Of a stretch of DNA of 64,000 nucleotides, positions 1-8,882 are shown one piece after another. Under the pieces are notes generated by a model. The model saw only the letters and a list, made by a program, of their open reading frames with translations, did no database searches and was not told the DNA's origin. The position numbers and the translations under genes were made by a program. The DNA lies in assembly GCA_965197545.1 (NCBI GenBank), contig CBDANJ010000008.1:2046001-2110000 (forward strand), in the 5' to 3' direction. The number at the start of each line of letters is the position of its first letter. Position 1 is the stretch's first letter. Source of the DNA: CATOSP01 sp965197545. Its GTDB lineage: Bacteria; Chloroflexota; Dehalococcoidia; Lucifugimonadales; UBA3495.

Positions 1-1
1 G

Positions 2-403
2 TTGAACGTGCAGGCCAGTCTGGAGGAGCTAAGCCGCCTGGCCGCCGAGGTTGAGGCCATGGGAACCCGGGAAGACTGGTCTTCGAGCCTGGTTTTTCGC
101 GCCAACCTGGTGTTGGAAGAGTTGTTGGTGAACATCATCAACCACGGTCACAATGAAGGTGTCCTGGATTTCGACGTCACCTTGAGGTCGGAACCAGACC
201 GCCTAACGATTGAAGTCGTCGACGAGGGAAAGCCGTTCGATCCGGTGAAAGATGCCCCGGCCCCGGTCTTGACCGGATCGTTGGAGGACCGCCCGGTAGG
301 CGGCCTCGGCCTTCACCTGGTCCGCTCCCTGGTCGATGAGCTTCGCTATAAGCGGAAACATGGGAAGAACCACGTAGCCTTGGTGGCCCGCAGGGATAAA
401 TGA
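2..403 (+). CDS. RsbW-like anti-sigma factor / HATPase domain protein, possibly cut at the window edge
   Basis: Small GHKL-type ATPase of the anti-sigma factor / serine kinase (RsbW, SpoIIAB) kind. Visible motifs are the N box with E40 and N44 in EELLVNIINHGH, the G1 box DEGKPFDP (about 74-81) and the G2 box GGLGLHLV (100-107). Such proteins bind ATP and sequester a sigma factor or phosphorylate a STAS-domain antagonist. The frame opens at base 2 with TTG, so the true start may lie outside the window, although 133 residues is close to normal family length. The stop overlaps the next start as ATGA (400-403), so it is translationally coupled to the substrate-binding protein and histidine kinase downstream. 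The partner sigma factor or antagonist is not visible. Family sure, role inferred. Confidence 0.8.
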   Translation: MNVQASLEELSRLAAEVEAMGTREDWSSSLVFRANLVLEELLVNIINHGHNEGVLDFDVTLRSEPDRLTIEVVDEGKPFDPVKDAPAPVLTGSLEDRPVGGLGLHLVRSLVDELRYKRKHGKNHVALVARRDK

Positions 404-1683
404 CCTCCCCGGCCCGCCCGGCCGGGATATCCCGGTGGGGATCCGGCCTCATCTTCACCTTTTCGCTCGCACTCATTCTGGCAGGTTGTCTTTCCGGCGC
501 GAACGGCGCTGCCGCTCCATTGCCAACCAGCCGTGCCGAGTCCTCACTTACTTCCTCGCAGCCAAGCACGGTTCCTGCCGCAACTTACCTAGTCCCCGAG
601 GACTCTATACTCTTCGGTCAGTCAGCGGCTTTCAGTGGACCCGCGCAGGAGCTTGGACGGAACATGCGTTTGGGGATTGAAGCGGCTTTCCACGAGGTAA
701 ACGGACGCGGCGGAGTGCATGGCCGGGAATTGCTACTCACTTCTCTCGATGACTCCTACGAGCCGGAAGCCGCCATCGCCAACACTCAGCGGCTTATCGA
801 GGAGGAGGGAGTGTTCGCGCTGATTGGCGCCGTCGGGACGCCAACGTCCAGGTCTGCGGCTCCGGTGGCCGCCGAGGCGGGTGTGCCATACATCGCGCCT
901 TTCACCGGCGCGGCGTTCCTTCGGGACCCCGATTGGAATAACATCGTCAATCTCAGAGCGTCGTATAACCAGGAGACCGAGGAAATGGTCGCCCGGCTGA
1001 CCAGTGATCTCGGAATCCGGCGCATCGCTATCATGTACCAGGACGACTCCTTTGGGAGGGCCGGCTACATCGGAGTGCGCAGGGCCTTGGAACGCCGCCG
1101 GATGGAGCCGGTCAGCATCGGCCTGTACCCCCGGAACACCAGGGCGGTCAAGACCGCGCTCCTGGACCTTCGTCTCGGGGCTCCGGAAGCCATGGTCTTG
1201 ATCGGAGCGTACCAACCGGTTGCCGAGCTTGTGTCCTGGGCCCGGCATACTGGTCTCGACCCGGTGTTCATAACCCTCTCCTTCGTAGGCAGCAACGCCC
1301 TCGCGAGGGAACTGGGACCCGGAGGAGCGGGCGTCGTGGTCACCCAAGTGGTCCCTTTCCCACATGGAGACTCGTTCCCGGTGACCACAAGGTACCGGCA
1401 AGCCTTGGCCAATTACGCTCCAAGCGCGGAGCCCGGTTTCGTCTCTTTAGAAGGATACCTGGCGGGCCGCCTGGTGGTGCATGCACTCCAACTCTGCGGC
1501 AAGGACGTGGACAGGGAATGTCTTTTGCGCGTTTTTCGGACCGCCACGGAATTCTACATCGACGGATTCCCGCTCGACTATGGAGAAAGTGACAATCAGG
1601 GGTCCGACCAGGTCTTCCTGACCATCATTGGGCAGGACGGCGATTACCTCCCATTGCCAACTCTTCGAAATCTCCAACGCTGA
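400..1683 (+). CDS. Branched-chain-type ABC substrate-binding lipoprotein (LivJ-like, type 1 periplasmic fold)
   Basis: Extracytoplasmic receptor of the Leu/Ile/Val-binding (peripla_BP_6) family. The N-terminus is a lipoprotein signal, with a hydrophobic stretch and lipobox LILAGC (about residues 25-30). The mature part starts with a low-complexity S/T/P linker, then the two-lobed fold: FGQSAAFSGPAQELG near residue 68, DDSYEPEAA, and a second-lobe region with RIAIMYQDDSFGRAGY. No permease or ATPase gene lies next to it. Instead it sits between an anti-sigma-type ATPase (4-base overlap) and a large membrane histidine kinase (8 bases downstream). It may therefore act as a ligand receptor for signalling rather than for uptake. 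The ligand is unknown; the family also binds amides, short-chain amides and aromatic acids. Confidence 0.85.
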   Translation: MTSPARPAGISRWGSGLIFTFSLALILAGCLSGANGAAAPLPTSRAESSLTSSQPSTVPAATYLVPEDSILFGQSAAFSGPAQELGRNMRLGIEAAFHEVNGRGGVHGRELLLTSLDDSYEPEAAIANTQRLIEEEGVFALIGAVGTPTSRSAAPVAAEAGVPYIAPFTGAAFLRDPDWNNIVNLRASYNQETEEMVARLTSDLGIRRIAIMYQDDSFGRAGYIGVRRALERRRMEPVSIGLYPRNTRAVKTALLDLRLGAPEAMVLIGAYQPVAELVSWARHTGLDPVFITLSFVGSNALARELGPGGAGVVVTQVVPFPHGDSFPVTTRYRQALANYAPSAEPGFVSLEGYLAGRLVVHALQLCGKDVDRECLLRVFRTATEFYIDGFPLDYGESDNQGSDQVFLTIIGQDGDYLPLPTLRNLQR

Positions 1684-1691
1684 GTTACTAC

Positions 1692-3863
1692 GTGAGACGA
1701 ATCCTCAGGAGCCGTTATCGCATCTCGGCCCAGCTCTACGCGGGCATCGGCGGGGCTGTTCTCCTCACCATTGCCGCCAGTGTCGTGGGCTGGTTCTCAT
1801 TTGACCGTGTGGGGAACGCGCAGACGAGCATCAACGAAGGGACGGTCCCCCAATTGGCGTCTGCTTTTGGCGTAGCCCGCTACGCCGGTGCGCTGGACGC
1901 TGCCGGACCTCGTTTGACAGCGGCCACGACCCGCGATGATTTTGCCGCCATCTCGGCCGAAATCCAAGAAGCGCACAAAGCGTTCGAGGCTGAATTGGCA
2001 ATACTGGAGCAAACTGGAGGAGACGATGCGCTCTTTCCTGAAATCCGCTCCCATGCCGACGCCCTGATCGAAAATATCGCCGCCATCACCCAGGACAAGG
2101 ACGAACTATTCGCTCTGAACAACCGCAGCGAATCCATGCTGATCGACCTGGCCGGTTTGCGCGCCGACTTGGACCGCATGGTAGTACCGGCGCTGGACGA
2201 CCAACTTTTCTATACGATGACGGGATACAGGGAAATTGGTGAGAAACCGTCCCCAAGGCCGGAGCATTTATCGGAAGCGCAATTGGCGAGGTATCGTCAC
2301 CTCGCCGAATTGCAGGCCGATGGAAACATCGCCTCCCAGTTGCTCACCAGCGCTTTCAATGCGCCCAACCCATCCTCAGTGGAACCACTTCGGGAGCGGT
2401 TCGAGGCCGCGGGTGGACGAATCGAACGCAGCCTGTCCGGGCTTGAAGCCGCACTCCTGCGGGCCGCGCTCGCTCCCGTTTATGAGGATTTGATTCAATT
2501 GGGGTTGGATGAAGGCAGCGGTTTTGATCTGATTGCGCAGCAACTGCGGCTCACTCAACGGCAACGCCAACTCTTGGCCCTTAACCGTGACATTTCGGTG
2601 GAGTTGGTGCTTGAGGTCGACTCCCTGGTAGCGGCTGCGGAGGTCAGCTCCCGTGATGCAATCGAATCATCCGCGCAGGCCATGTTTGCGGGGCGGACCT
2701 TGCTGTTGGCCATCAGCGGGATTAGCATTGGCGGGGCTCTGTTGATCGCATGGTTCTTCGTCGGCCGGGTGATCCTGCGCCGTCTCCAAATGCTCTCAGA
2801 CCGGATGCGGGGAATGGCCTCGGGAGACCTCGAATCAGGGGTGGAAGTGGGAGGCAGCGACGAGATAGCCGATATGGCCGCTGCCCTGGAGGTCTTTCGC
2901 CGCCACGCTCTGGAAGTGCAGCGGTTGAACTTGGTGGAAAAACTGGCCGAGGAGTTGCAGGACAAGAACGAGGAATTGGAAACCGTGTTGACGGACCTCA
3001 GGCGGGCCCAGGACCAGATCGTCATGCGGGAGAAACTCGCCGCCCTGGGTGAGTTGACCGCCGGTGTGGCCCATGAGATCAGAAACCCACTGAACTTTGT
3101 CAAGAACTTCTCCGAGGCATCCGAAGACCTGCTCGCAGAATTGAAAGAGACCCTTGAGGAAAGCGCCGGCCAGTTGGCGCAAGAGCAGCAGGCGTTGGTA
3201 AGTGACATCTCAGGCGAACTTGTCAGCAACCTTGAGCGTATCCGGACCCACGGGGAGCGGGCCGACAGGATCGTGCATGACATGTTGATGATGGGGCGGG
3301 GCTCCGGCGAATATCAACTGACGGACTTGAATCGTCTTCTGGACCAGAATACCCGCCTCGCATTTCACAGCGCTCGCGCCCTGGACCCCGATTTTCAGTT
3401 GAGCATTCAGGAAGATATGGACCCGGAGGCCGGAAAAGTCTCCGTAGTGCCCCAGGACCTGGGCCGAGTTTTCCTAAACATGGTCGCAAACGCTTGTGAC
3501 GCCACGTCGGAGAAACGGTTGATGGCGCCACCAGACCTCGCCTATGAGCCAACCCTCTGGCTGGCGACTCGACGGGACGAGGACGGCGTCGAGATTCGGA
3601 TCAGGGACAACGGGAACGGAATAGCCCCGGATATTGCCGACAAGATTTTCAACCCGTTTTTCACGACTAAACCCACCGACAAAGGCACGGGGTTGGGGCT
3701 TGCGATCTCCAACGACATCGTCCGTCAGCACGGCGGTGCAATACGGGTCGACACACAGCACGGGGAATTCACCGAGATGACTATTCAGCTTCCGTCTAAG
3801 CCTGTTGCGTTTGGAGACGTGGATACCGACACTCAACAGGCAGCGGTCGCCGAGCCTTGTTAG
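1692..3863 (+). CDS. Membrane sensor histidine kinase with HAMP domain
   Basis: A 723-residue hybrid of extracytoplasmic sensor and kinase, starting at GTG 1692. Order: TM1 (about 12-38), a long helical extracytoplasmic region (about 39-335), TM2 (about 336-358), HAMP (about 358-410), coiled coil (410-450), HisKA with the phospho-acceptor His461 in VAHEIRNPLNF, then HATPase_c with NMVANACDAT (N box), RDNGNGIAPD (G1, about 637), FNPFFTTKPTDKGTGLGLAI (F and G2). All catalytic motifs are intact. It follows the substrate-binding lipoprotein by 8 bases, which suggests that the binding protein presents a ligand to the sensor domain, as LuxP does for LuxQ; this link is inference. No cognate response regulator is adjacent. 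Confidence 0.93.
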   Translation: MRRILRSRYRISAQLYAGIGGAVLLTIAASVVGWFSFDRVGNAQTSINEGTVPQLASAFGVARYAGALDAAGPRLTAATTRDDFAAISAEIQEAHKAFEAELAILEQTGGDDALFPEIRSHADALIENIAAITQDKDELFALNNRSESMLIDLAGLRADLDRMVVPALDDQLFYTMTGYREIGEKPSPRPEHLSEAQLARYRHLAELQADGNIASQLLTSAFNAPNPSSVEPLRERFEAAGGRIERSLSGLEAALLRAALAPVYEDLIQLGLDEGSGFDLIAQQLRLTQRQRQLLALNRDISVELVLEVDSLVAAAEVSSRDAIESSAQAMFAGRTLLLAISGISIGGALLIAWFFVGRVILRRLQMLSDRMRGMASGDLESGVEVGGSDEIADMAAALEVFRRHALEVQRLNLVEKLAEELQDKNEELETVLTDLRRAQDQIVMREKLAALGELTAGVAHEIRNPLNFVKNFSEASEDLLAELKETLEESAGQLAQEQQALVSDISGELVSNLERIRTHGERADRIVHDMLMMGRGSGEYQLTDLNRLLDQNTRLAFHSARALDPDFQLSIQEDMDPEAGKVSVVPQDLGRVFLNMVANACDATSEKRLMAPPDLAYEPTLWLATRRDEDGVEIRIRDNGNGIAPDIADKIFNPFFTTKPTDKGTGLGLAISNDIVRQHGGAIRVDTQHGEFTEMTIQLPSKPVAFGDVDTDTQQAAVAEPC

Positions 3864-3919
3864 ACCCAACTTGGAACTTCGAAGTCACCGGCGTAAGTCC
3901 CGGGGTGCGCATGGCCGCG

Positions 3920-4660
3920 CTACCTGGGATCCACCACGAAACGGTCTATGAACTCTGCGTCGGAGCGGACACGAGGCATCCGGGCCATCGAAATGGAATC
4001 GGGCAACACGATGCCGCCAGAGAACACTAGCTTCATCGCGTCCTCCACCGTAAGATCGGTTTCTATCAGGTCGTCTTCCATAAGGAATGCTAAGTTTCCC
4101 GACGTAGGATTCGGGACCGTCGGAATGTAAACTACCACCAACGATTGCGGTTCGTCGGCGTCATTCACGTCCCTCCTCTCCCGGTAGGCGCGGCCGGTGA
4201 CGAACCCGATGGCAACCATCCCTTCCCTCGGCCACTCCAGGAACACCGCGCGAGTAAACCGGAATTGGGATGTCATCGATTGGGTGGCCTGCTGGGTCAC
4301 GCCATATATCGTTTTAACCACGGGGATTCCTTCCAGCACCGCGTTCTTCCAGGTCATAACAGTCCTGCCGAAACTCGTTGAGATCAACAGGCCGACCAGA
4401 TAGAAAATAACTATGCCGACGATTATCCCGATACCCGGAAAGTCCCAGGGCCGCCCGGACACAAACGCCAGGGGTCTTATGAACTGGTCGGCCCAGCGGA
4501 TGATGAACAGAAGTACCACCGCCGAGACCATCAGCGGCACCAACTCGATTAGCCCGCCAAGTGTCTTGCCCTGAACGTGTCCCTCAAATCGTTGGAATAC
4601 GTTCATCTCTGAAACTCTTGTACTTGATGAGTCGGGTCCCTGGTTATTTCCGTTCGCCAT
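3920..4660 (-). CDS. DUF502 family membrane protein
   Basis: A 246-residue protein of the DUF502 family, recognised from the two closely spaced membrane helices (LIELVPLMVSAVVLLFIIRW near 37-56, and a second near 73-95) followed by a conserved cytoplasmic-type domain containing the pattern PVVKTIYGVTQQ and a GFVTG / VVVYIPTVPNPTSG segment. The biochemical function of the family is not known. It is transcribed convergently with the histidine kinase, with 56 bases between stops, and has no same-strand partner. The start at 4660 (ATG) is preceded by a GGGGAGATG-type site. Confidence 0.8.
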   Translation of the reverse strand: MANGNNQGPDSSSTRVSEMNVFQRFEGHVQGKTLGGLIELVPLMVSAVVLLFIIRWADQFIRPLAFVSGRPWDFPGIGIIVGIVIFYLVGLLISTSFGRTVMTWKNAVLEGIPVVKTIYGVTQQATQSMTSQFRFTRAVFLEWPREGMVAIGFVTGRAYRERRDVNDADEPQSLVVVYIPTVPNPTSGNLAFLMEDDLIETDLTVEDAMKLVFSGGIVLPDSISMARMPRVRSDAEFIDRFVVDPR

Positions 4661-5303
4661 CTCCCCGTTCCCCCGTAAGATTTTAGCCCTAGTCCAAGCC
4701 GGTCCACCGCGTACATCGTAGGACCCAACGGGTATCCTTTCAATATCGGTAGACAGGAAATCGTCCGAACCGGGCCAATGCGGACGCTCGGTCCGGGAAG
4801 TCTCGGCATCGCTCCAGGGTTATTCAATCATGGACTAAGGTCAGGGGCTGCCAGTATCATGGCTGCCCGTTGGCTTGGCGGGTTACCGAGACGGCGGGAC
4901 GGAGAAACAGGAATACCAGGGAGGGGTGCTATGGCGCATTGGAACATGCACCCACGCATGGCCTTAGCAACTATCTCAACACGAGGCTTCCCAAATGTCT
5001 CCCCCTTTCGCAAAAGGGGGATTAAGGGGGATTTCGTCTCTGCCTAAGCCTGTTCGTTCAGTTTCGAGATAGTTGGTAAATTCTTCGGTAGATGCCGAAG
5101 TGAAGCCGCGCACTATTCTATACAGATATGGCTGGTGGCGGGGTTTAATGAATAGCGTGCGCGGAAATGGGGAAGCCGTTGCCTATGGGAGGAACGCATC
5201 GGCCTCGCGGACGGACTCATTCCGGGTCCAGGGAATCTATCGCCAAGGTCCTGGTTGACTGACCCCCTCCGCTTTACTTCACCCACATAAGTTGGCAGCC
5301 TCA
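4661..5303. other. Intergenic stretch with one copy of a dispersed inverted-repeat element
   Basis: No gene is convincing here: short open frames on both strands lack ribosome binding sites and family motifs. The only recognisable structure is the miniature element at 4964-5079, with a CCCCCTTTCGCAAAAGGGGG hairpin in its middle. Confidence 0.6.
4964..5079 (-). repeat. Miniature inverted-repeat element, copy A of four
   Basis: A non-coding element of about 116 bp with terminal inverted repeats of the form TTAGCAACTATCTC (left) and its complement GAGATAGTTGGTAA (right). The interior carries a C-rich / G-rich pair (AATCCCCCTTAATCCCCC with AAAGGGGGAGAC when read on the minus strand). Related copies are at 27781-27896, 40121-40226 and 60087-60202, all in the opposite orientation to this one. 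It encodes nothing and would have to be moved by a transposase in trans. Confidence 0.85.
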
Positions 5304-6167
5304 CTATTCCAGGGCGGAGCCCGACCCCTGGGGGAGCTGTGCGAGTCTTCCCGTTCTGCCCAGCCGGGACCGCACTTTGGTCCACGCCAGTACGGCAATG
5401 AATAACGCCGCCGACAGGAGCACGACGCTAGGGCCGGAGGAGACATCGACAAAGTAGCTGATGTAGATGCCAACCACGGCGCAGACCAGCCCGATGCCGG
5501 TGGAAAGCAGCGTCATCCTCCGGAAACTGCTGGTGAGCAGACGGGCAACTATGGGGGGAATCACCACTGCGGCGGCTATCATTGTCACCCCCAAAACCTG
5601 CATCGACACCACTATAGTGGCGGCCAACATTAGGGAGAACAGGGTGTCCACCCAACCGGTGGGCACACCGTAAAACTGGGCAACTTCGGCGTCGAACGTC
5701 GCAAAGAGGAACAACTTGTAGGCCAGAAAGAATATGGCGGTGACGATGAGCCCCACCACGGCGATGGCGATAAGCTCTGTGCCGTCAACCGCCAGAATGC
5801 TACCCCATAGGAATGCCTCGAAGTCCCCGGTGAAGCTCTTAAACCGGCTGATGATCGCAATCCCAAGGGCAAAGCTGGCGGTGGTGACAATCCCGATGGC
5901 CGCGTCAGAACCTATCGGATTCTTCCGTGTGGTCCATCCGATGAGCAGGGCCGACAGGAAACCCCATGCGGTCGCCCCTACGAAGAAGTTGATCGACATA
6001 ACCCAGCTAACCACCGCGCCCCCGAATATCGCGTGGGACAACCCATGCCCGATGTAGGACATTCCCCGAAGCACGATGTAGACGCCCATCAGGCCGCAAA
6101 GGGCCCCAACCAGTCCGGCTGAGATTATCGCCCGGACGAAAAAGCCGAATTCAAACGGTTCCAGCAG
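5304..6167 (-). CDS. Metal ABC transporter permease (ZnuB/MntB-type)
   Basis: Membrane subunit of a zinc/manganese-type ABC-3 importer with about 8 transmembrane helices. The first ATG is at 6089, but the frame is open upstream and encodes LLEPFEFGFFVRAIISAG directly before it, which is the conserved N-terminus of this family. No ATG, GTG or TTG occurs in that extension, so translation probably begins at a CTG (6167 or 6164), coupled to the end of the ATPase gene whose stop lies at 6170. The core has the MGVYIVLRGMSYIGHGLSHAIF signature and the family length of about 285 residues. It completes the operon fur - binding protein - ATPase - permease. Confidence 0.85.
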   Translation of the reverse strand: MLEPFEFGFFVRAIISAGLVGALCGLMGVYIVLRGMSYIGHGLSHAIFGGAVVSWVMSINFFVGATAWGFLSALLIGWTTRKNPIGSDAAIGIVTTASFALGIAIISRFKSFTGDFEAFLWGSILAVDGTELIAIAVVGLIVTAIFFLAYKLFLFATFDAEVAQFYGVPTGWVDTLFSLMLAATIVVSMQVLGVTMIAAAVVIPPIVARLLTSSFRRMTLLSTGIGLVCAVVGIYISYFVDVSSGPSVVLLSAALFIAVLAWTKVRSRLGRTGRLAQLPQGSGSALE

Positions 6168-6169
6168 GG

Positions 6170-7132
6170 CTAAGTCTCGTCTGCGGCGACAGGCTCGGCA
6201 TGGTGGTGATGGTGCTCCCCGACACGCTCCGTTGAATCGTGTATGTGGGCGACCACCGGGGCGTCATGGCTGTCGTCCCTTACGGTGGCCACCGCTTCGG
6301 CCTCCGCCGTCTCCTCCATCCAGGAGTGCGCGCTCTCGGCTACCAGCGTCATACCCCGGTACTGGATCACCGGCATTTCCGCTCCATACACTTCCTGGAG
6401 GATATGCGGCGTGATGACCAGGTGGGGCGGGCCATCGGCGACAATGGTTCCGTTCAAGCACACGATCCGGGGAAGGTGGACCGCGACCGCGTTAATCTCA
6501 TGGGTGGTCAGAATGATGGTGACTCCGGCGTGGTTTAGGTCATGTAGGAGGTGCATCACGTGGTCTCGGGTCTTGATGTCCACTCCTGACGTAGGCTCGT
6601 CTAACAGCAATAGGTCTGGGTTGCTCACCAGGGCCCGGGCCAGGAACACGCGCTGCTGTTGGCCCCCCGACAGTTCGCGGATGTGCCTTTTGGCCAGCCC
6701 AGCGATGCCCAAGCGCTCCATCATTTCCAGGGCCAGGTCCCGTTCCTGGCGGCGGAACCACGGGAATAACACGTTGGACATCGTGCGTCCCATCATCACC
6801 GCTTCTTCCACCGTGACGGGGAAGTTCCAGTCAATCGTTTCGAGCTGGGGCACGTACCCCGCTCGGCTGCGCCGCCGCTTGGGAGCCTGGCCGTGTATCC
6901 GTACTTCGCCGGACAAAACGTCCGCCGCGCCCAAGACCGTTCGCAACAGGGTCGTTTTGCCTGAGCCGCTGGGGCCCAACAACGCGACGAAGTCACCAGG
7001 CAGGATTCTAAGGTTCAGGTCGTTGACCACGGGGACGCCGTTGTATCCCGCGCTCACATGGCGCAACTCGACGATGGGCTGAGAGTCTGGGTCGGGCCTA
7101 TGTAGGTGCTCTAGACCGGGTGGGTGCAGCAT
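6170..7132 (-). CDS. Metal ABC transporter ATP-binding protein with histidine-rich tail
   Basis: ATPase subunit of the importer. After an N-terminal lead it has Walker A GPSGSGKTT, Q-loop VPQLETIDW, signature LSGGQQQR, Walker B LLLLDEPT and H-loop TTHE. The frame stays open to 7276, but that would overlap the binding-protein gene; the ATG at 7132 (MLHPPGLEHLH) leaves a normal 67-base gap and is preferred. After the ATPase domain comes an unusual tail of about 60 residues with an acidic part, AHIHDSTERVGE, and five histidines in a row. Such His clusters usually bind Zn, Ni or Co, so the tail may buffer or sense the imported metal; that role is inference. Confidence 0.9.
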   Translation of the reverse strand: MLHPPGLEHLHRPDPDSQPIVELRHVSAGYNGVPVVNDLNLRILPGDFVALLGPSGSGKTTLLRTVLGAADVLSGEVRIHGQAPKRRRSRAGYVPQLETIDWNFPVTVEEAVMMGRTMSNVLFPWFRRQERDLALEMMERLGIAGLAKRHIRELSGGQQQRVFLARALVSNPDLLLLDEPTSGVDIKTRDHVMHLLHDLNHAGVTIILTTHEINAVAVHLPRIVCLNGTIVADGPPHLVITPHILQEVYGAEMPVIQYRGMTLVAESAHSWMEETAEAEAVATVRDDSHDAPVVAHIHDSTERVGEHHHHHAEPVAADET

Positions 7133-7199
7133 AATCGGTACTCGCGCCAGCCCGCCGAGACCATCCCTCGGCAGGGCCGGGACTAATTTGAGGGTGCGG

Positions 7200-8315
7200 T
7201 TATTGTGGGTAAATCGCCCGTGACTCACCCTCGAAGACCGGCCCGGTGTCGAAACCCGCAACTGCGGAAGCGTCACCTCCCAAAGCCGGTATCATGATCT
7301 CGAGATTGGATACCTGTAGTCCCAGGTAGCTGTGCCTTGGGTCTCCAACGACCCCGGGCAAATCGTCGTCGCTTAGTTGATCGATGAACGCGGCTCCCGA
7401 TTCCTGGGCGATCCGTTCCATCTCGTCACTGGGGAACACTTCAGAACCAAATACCGCGGGAATGTTTTCCGACCTGATCTGTTTGATCAGGTCTATCACG
7501 TCCCGGACGGAAGGTTCGGAGAAATCCGAAGGTTGCACCGCGCCGACGATGGTCATGCCGTAGCGAAGCGCGAAGTAGGCCCAAGAATCATGGTAAGTTA
7601 GCAGTTTACGGTCCCCAGGGGGCACGCTTTCAACCATGATTTTGATGGCTTCGTCTAGCTCGTTTATCCTCCCCTCGAAGGCCGCGTAATTCTTCGCGTA
7701 GTAGTCGGCGTTGCCTGGCTCACGAGCGGACAACTCTTCTTTCACGATCTCAGCGTATTTCAGCGCAAGAATCGGGTCAGGCCATAGGTGGGGGTTGGGA
7801 TGCCCTCCTTCCTCCGGAAAAGAGAAATCGAACTGCCACTCCTCCTTGCTGATTGCCCGGTCGCCCAGGCTCACTATGGACGCTCCCGGTTTCAGGTTTG
7901 CTTCCGCCATCTCCCTGGTTGGCTCTTCCAGAAACAGTCCGTTCAAGAACACCAGGTCGGCCTTGGAAAGGATGGCGGCCAAGGATGGAACTGGCTCGAA
8001 GGTATGGGAATTTACCCCCTCGGGCACGATCCCTTGCAAGTTGATCCGGTCTCCGCCGATGTTCTCGACAATGCTTGTAATGGGAGATACGGTCGATACG
8101 ACCCTCAGCAAGGTTGTCGCGTCCTGACGGTCCCCTGTACCGGCTGATTCCGAGACTGGGACCTCTCTACTACTGGCGCACGCGCTTGCGAATACCAGCA
8201 ATATAACCGGTAGTACGAGGACCGGCGCGAGACTTGGCAGATCCACGGTCCGGGAGAATTGGAACGCTGCTCTATCTAAGCGGTCTACTAAGCGGCCTGT
8301 TGACATGTGACGCAT
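7200..8315 (-). CDS. Zinc-type ABC transporter substrate-binding lipoprotein (ZnuA family)
   Basis: Cluster A-I metal-binding lipoprotein. The signal ends at a lipobox with Cys46 (VFASAC). Predicted metal ligands by family alignment are His104 (NSHTFEP), His176 (NPHLWPDP), His242 (LTYHDSW) and Asp325 (VGDPRHSY). A third histidine, in place of the glutamate of the manganese binder PsaA, points to zinc. The usual His-rich loop of ZnuA is short here (EEGGHPNPH). The gene overlaps the end of the Fur-family gene by 28 bases, so the regulator and transporter are co-transcribed; the second ATG (8306) is an equally possible start. Confidence 0.9.
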   Translation of the reverse strand: MRHMSTGRLVDRLDRAAFQFSRTVDLPSLAPVLVLPVILLVFASACASSREVPVSESAGTGDRQDATTLLRVVSTVSPITSIVENIGGDRINLQGIVPEGVNSHTFEPVPSLAAILSKADLVFLNGLFLEEPTREMAEANLKPGASIVSLGDRAISKEEWQFDFSFPEEGGHPNPHLWPDPILALKYAEIVKEELSAREPGNADYYAKNYAAFEGRINELDEAIKIMVESVPPGDRKLLTYHDSWAYFALRYGMTIVGAVQPSDFSEPSVRDVIDLIKQIRSENIPAVFGSEVFPSDEMERIAQESGAAFIDQLSDDDLPGVVGDPRHSYLGLQVSNLEIMIPALGGDASAVAGFDTGPVFEGESRAIYPQ

Positions 8316-8737
8316 GTTCCTCCGATTGTGAAATTCTCCAAGTCGGGGATGAACCCGAACTCCTCTTCAAGACGTTGACTAAACCCGCTCAGGTAGTCGG
8401 GACTAAGCGTGTACACCGCATCGCAGGACGAGCAGACCATGTGGTGGTGAGGGTTGTGTTGGTCGGTCAACTCAAAATGGAGTTTGTGGCCAATCAATAC
8501 CCCGGTCACCACGCCAGCCCGTTTCAGCGTCTGCAACGTGCGGTACACCGTGGCCAAGTCCACGTAGGGGTGTTGCTCCTTCGCCAGACTCCATACCAGG
8601 TCGACACCGATGTGACCCGGATGCCCCGCAACGATTTCGAGTACCGTCAACCTCTGGGGTGTCATACGGTAACCCTGAGACCGCAACCTATCGACGGCAG
8701 TTTCGTGGCCCGACATGTCCATCCTTTGTTGTTGCAA
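8288..8737 (-). CDS. Fur family transcriptional regulator (probably Zur-like)
   Basis: A 149-residue metal-dependent repressor. The N-terminal winged helix has RLRSQGYRMTPQRLTVLEIV and VDLATVYRTLQTLKRAGVV; the dimerisation half has the metal-binding HHHMVCSSCDAVY and a C-terminal CVTC, which together form the structural zinc site. As the first gene of a zinc-type importer operon it most likely represses it when zinc is replete. The 145-base region upstream holds several imperfect inverted repeats (for example TGCTATTCTCAGCA near the start), but no classical Zur box is clear. Start could be 8737 or the ATG at 8716. Confidence 0.88.
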   Translation of the reverse strand: MQQQRMDMSGHETAVDRLRSQGYRMTPQRLTVLEIVAGHPGHIGVDLVWSLAKEQHPYVDLATVYRTLQTLKRAGVVTGVLIGHKLHFELTDQHNPHHHMVCSSCDAVYTLSPDYLSGFSQRLEEEFGFIPDLENFTIGGTCVTCQQAA

Positions 8738-8882
8738 TCATTTGCCGATGCTGAGAATAGCACAACAGCCCGGGTTGTCAATCTGCGAAGCTTGGCGTTA
8801 GTGGCCAGTGGCCCAGCCGGCCGTCATGACTCACTGAGCGCCGAGCATCGGCCACTGAAAACCGGCCACTAGCCACCGAGCG

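Noticed and set aside
8738..8775. Possible Zur box upstream of the Fur-family gene
   Set aside because: Only imperfect inverted repeats are present, none matching the TGATAATNATTATCA type; not reported as an operator.
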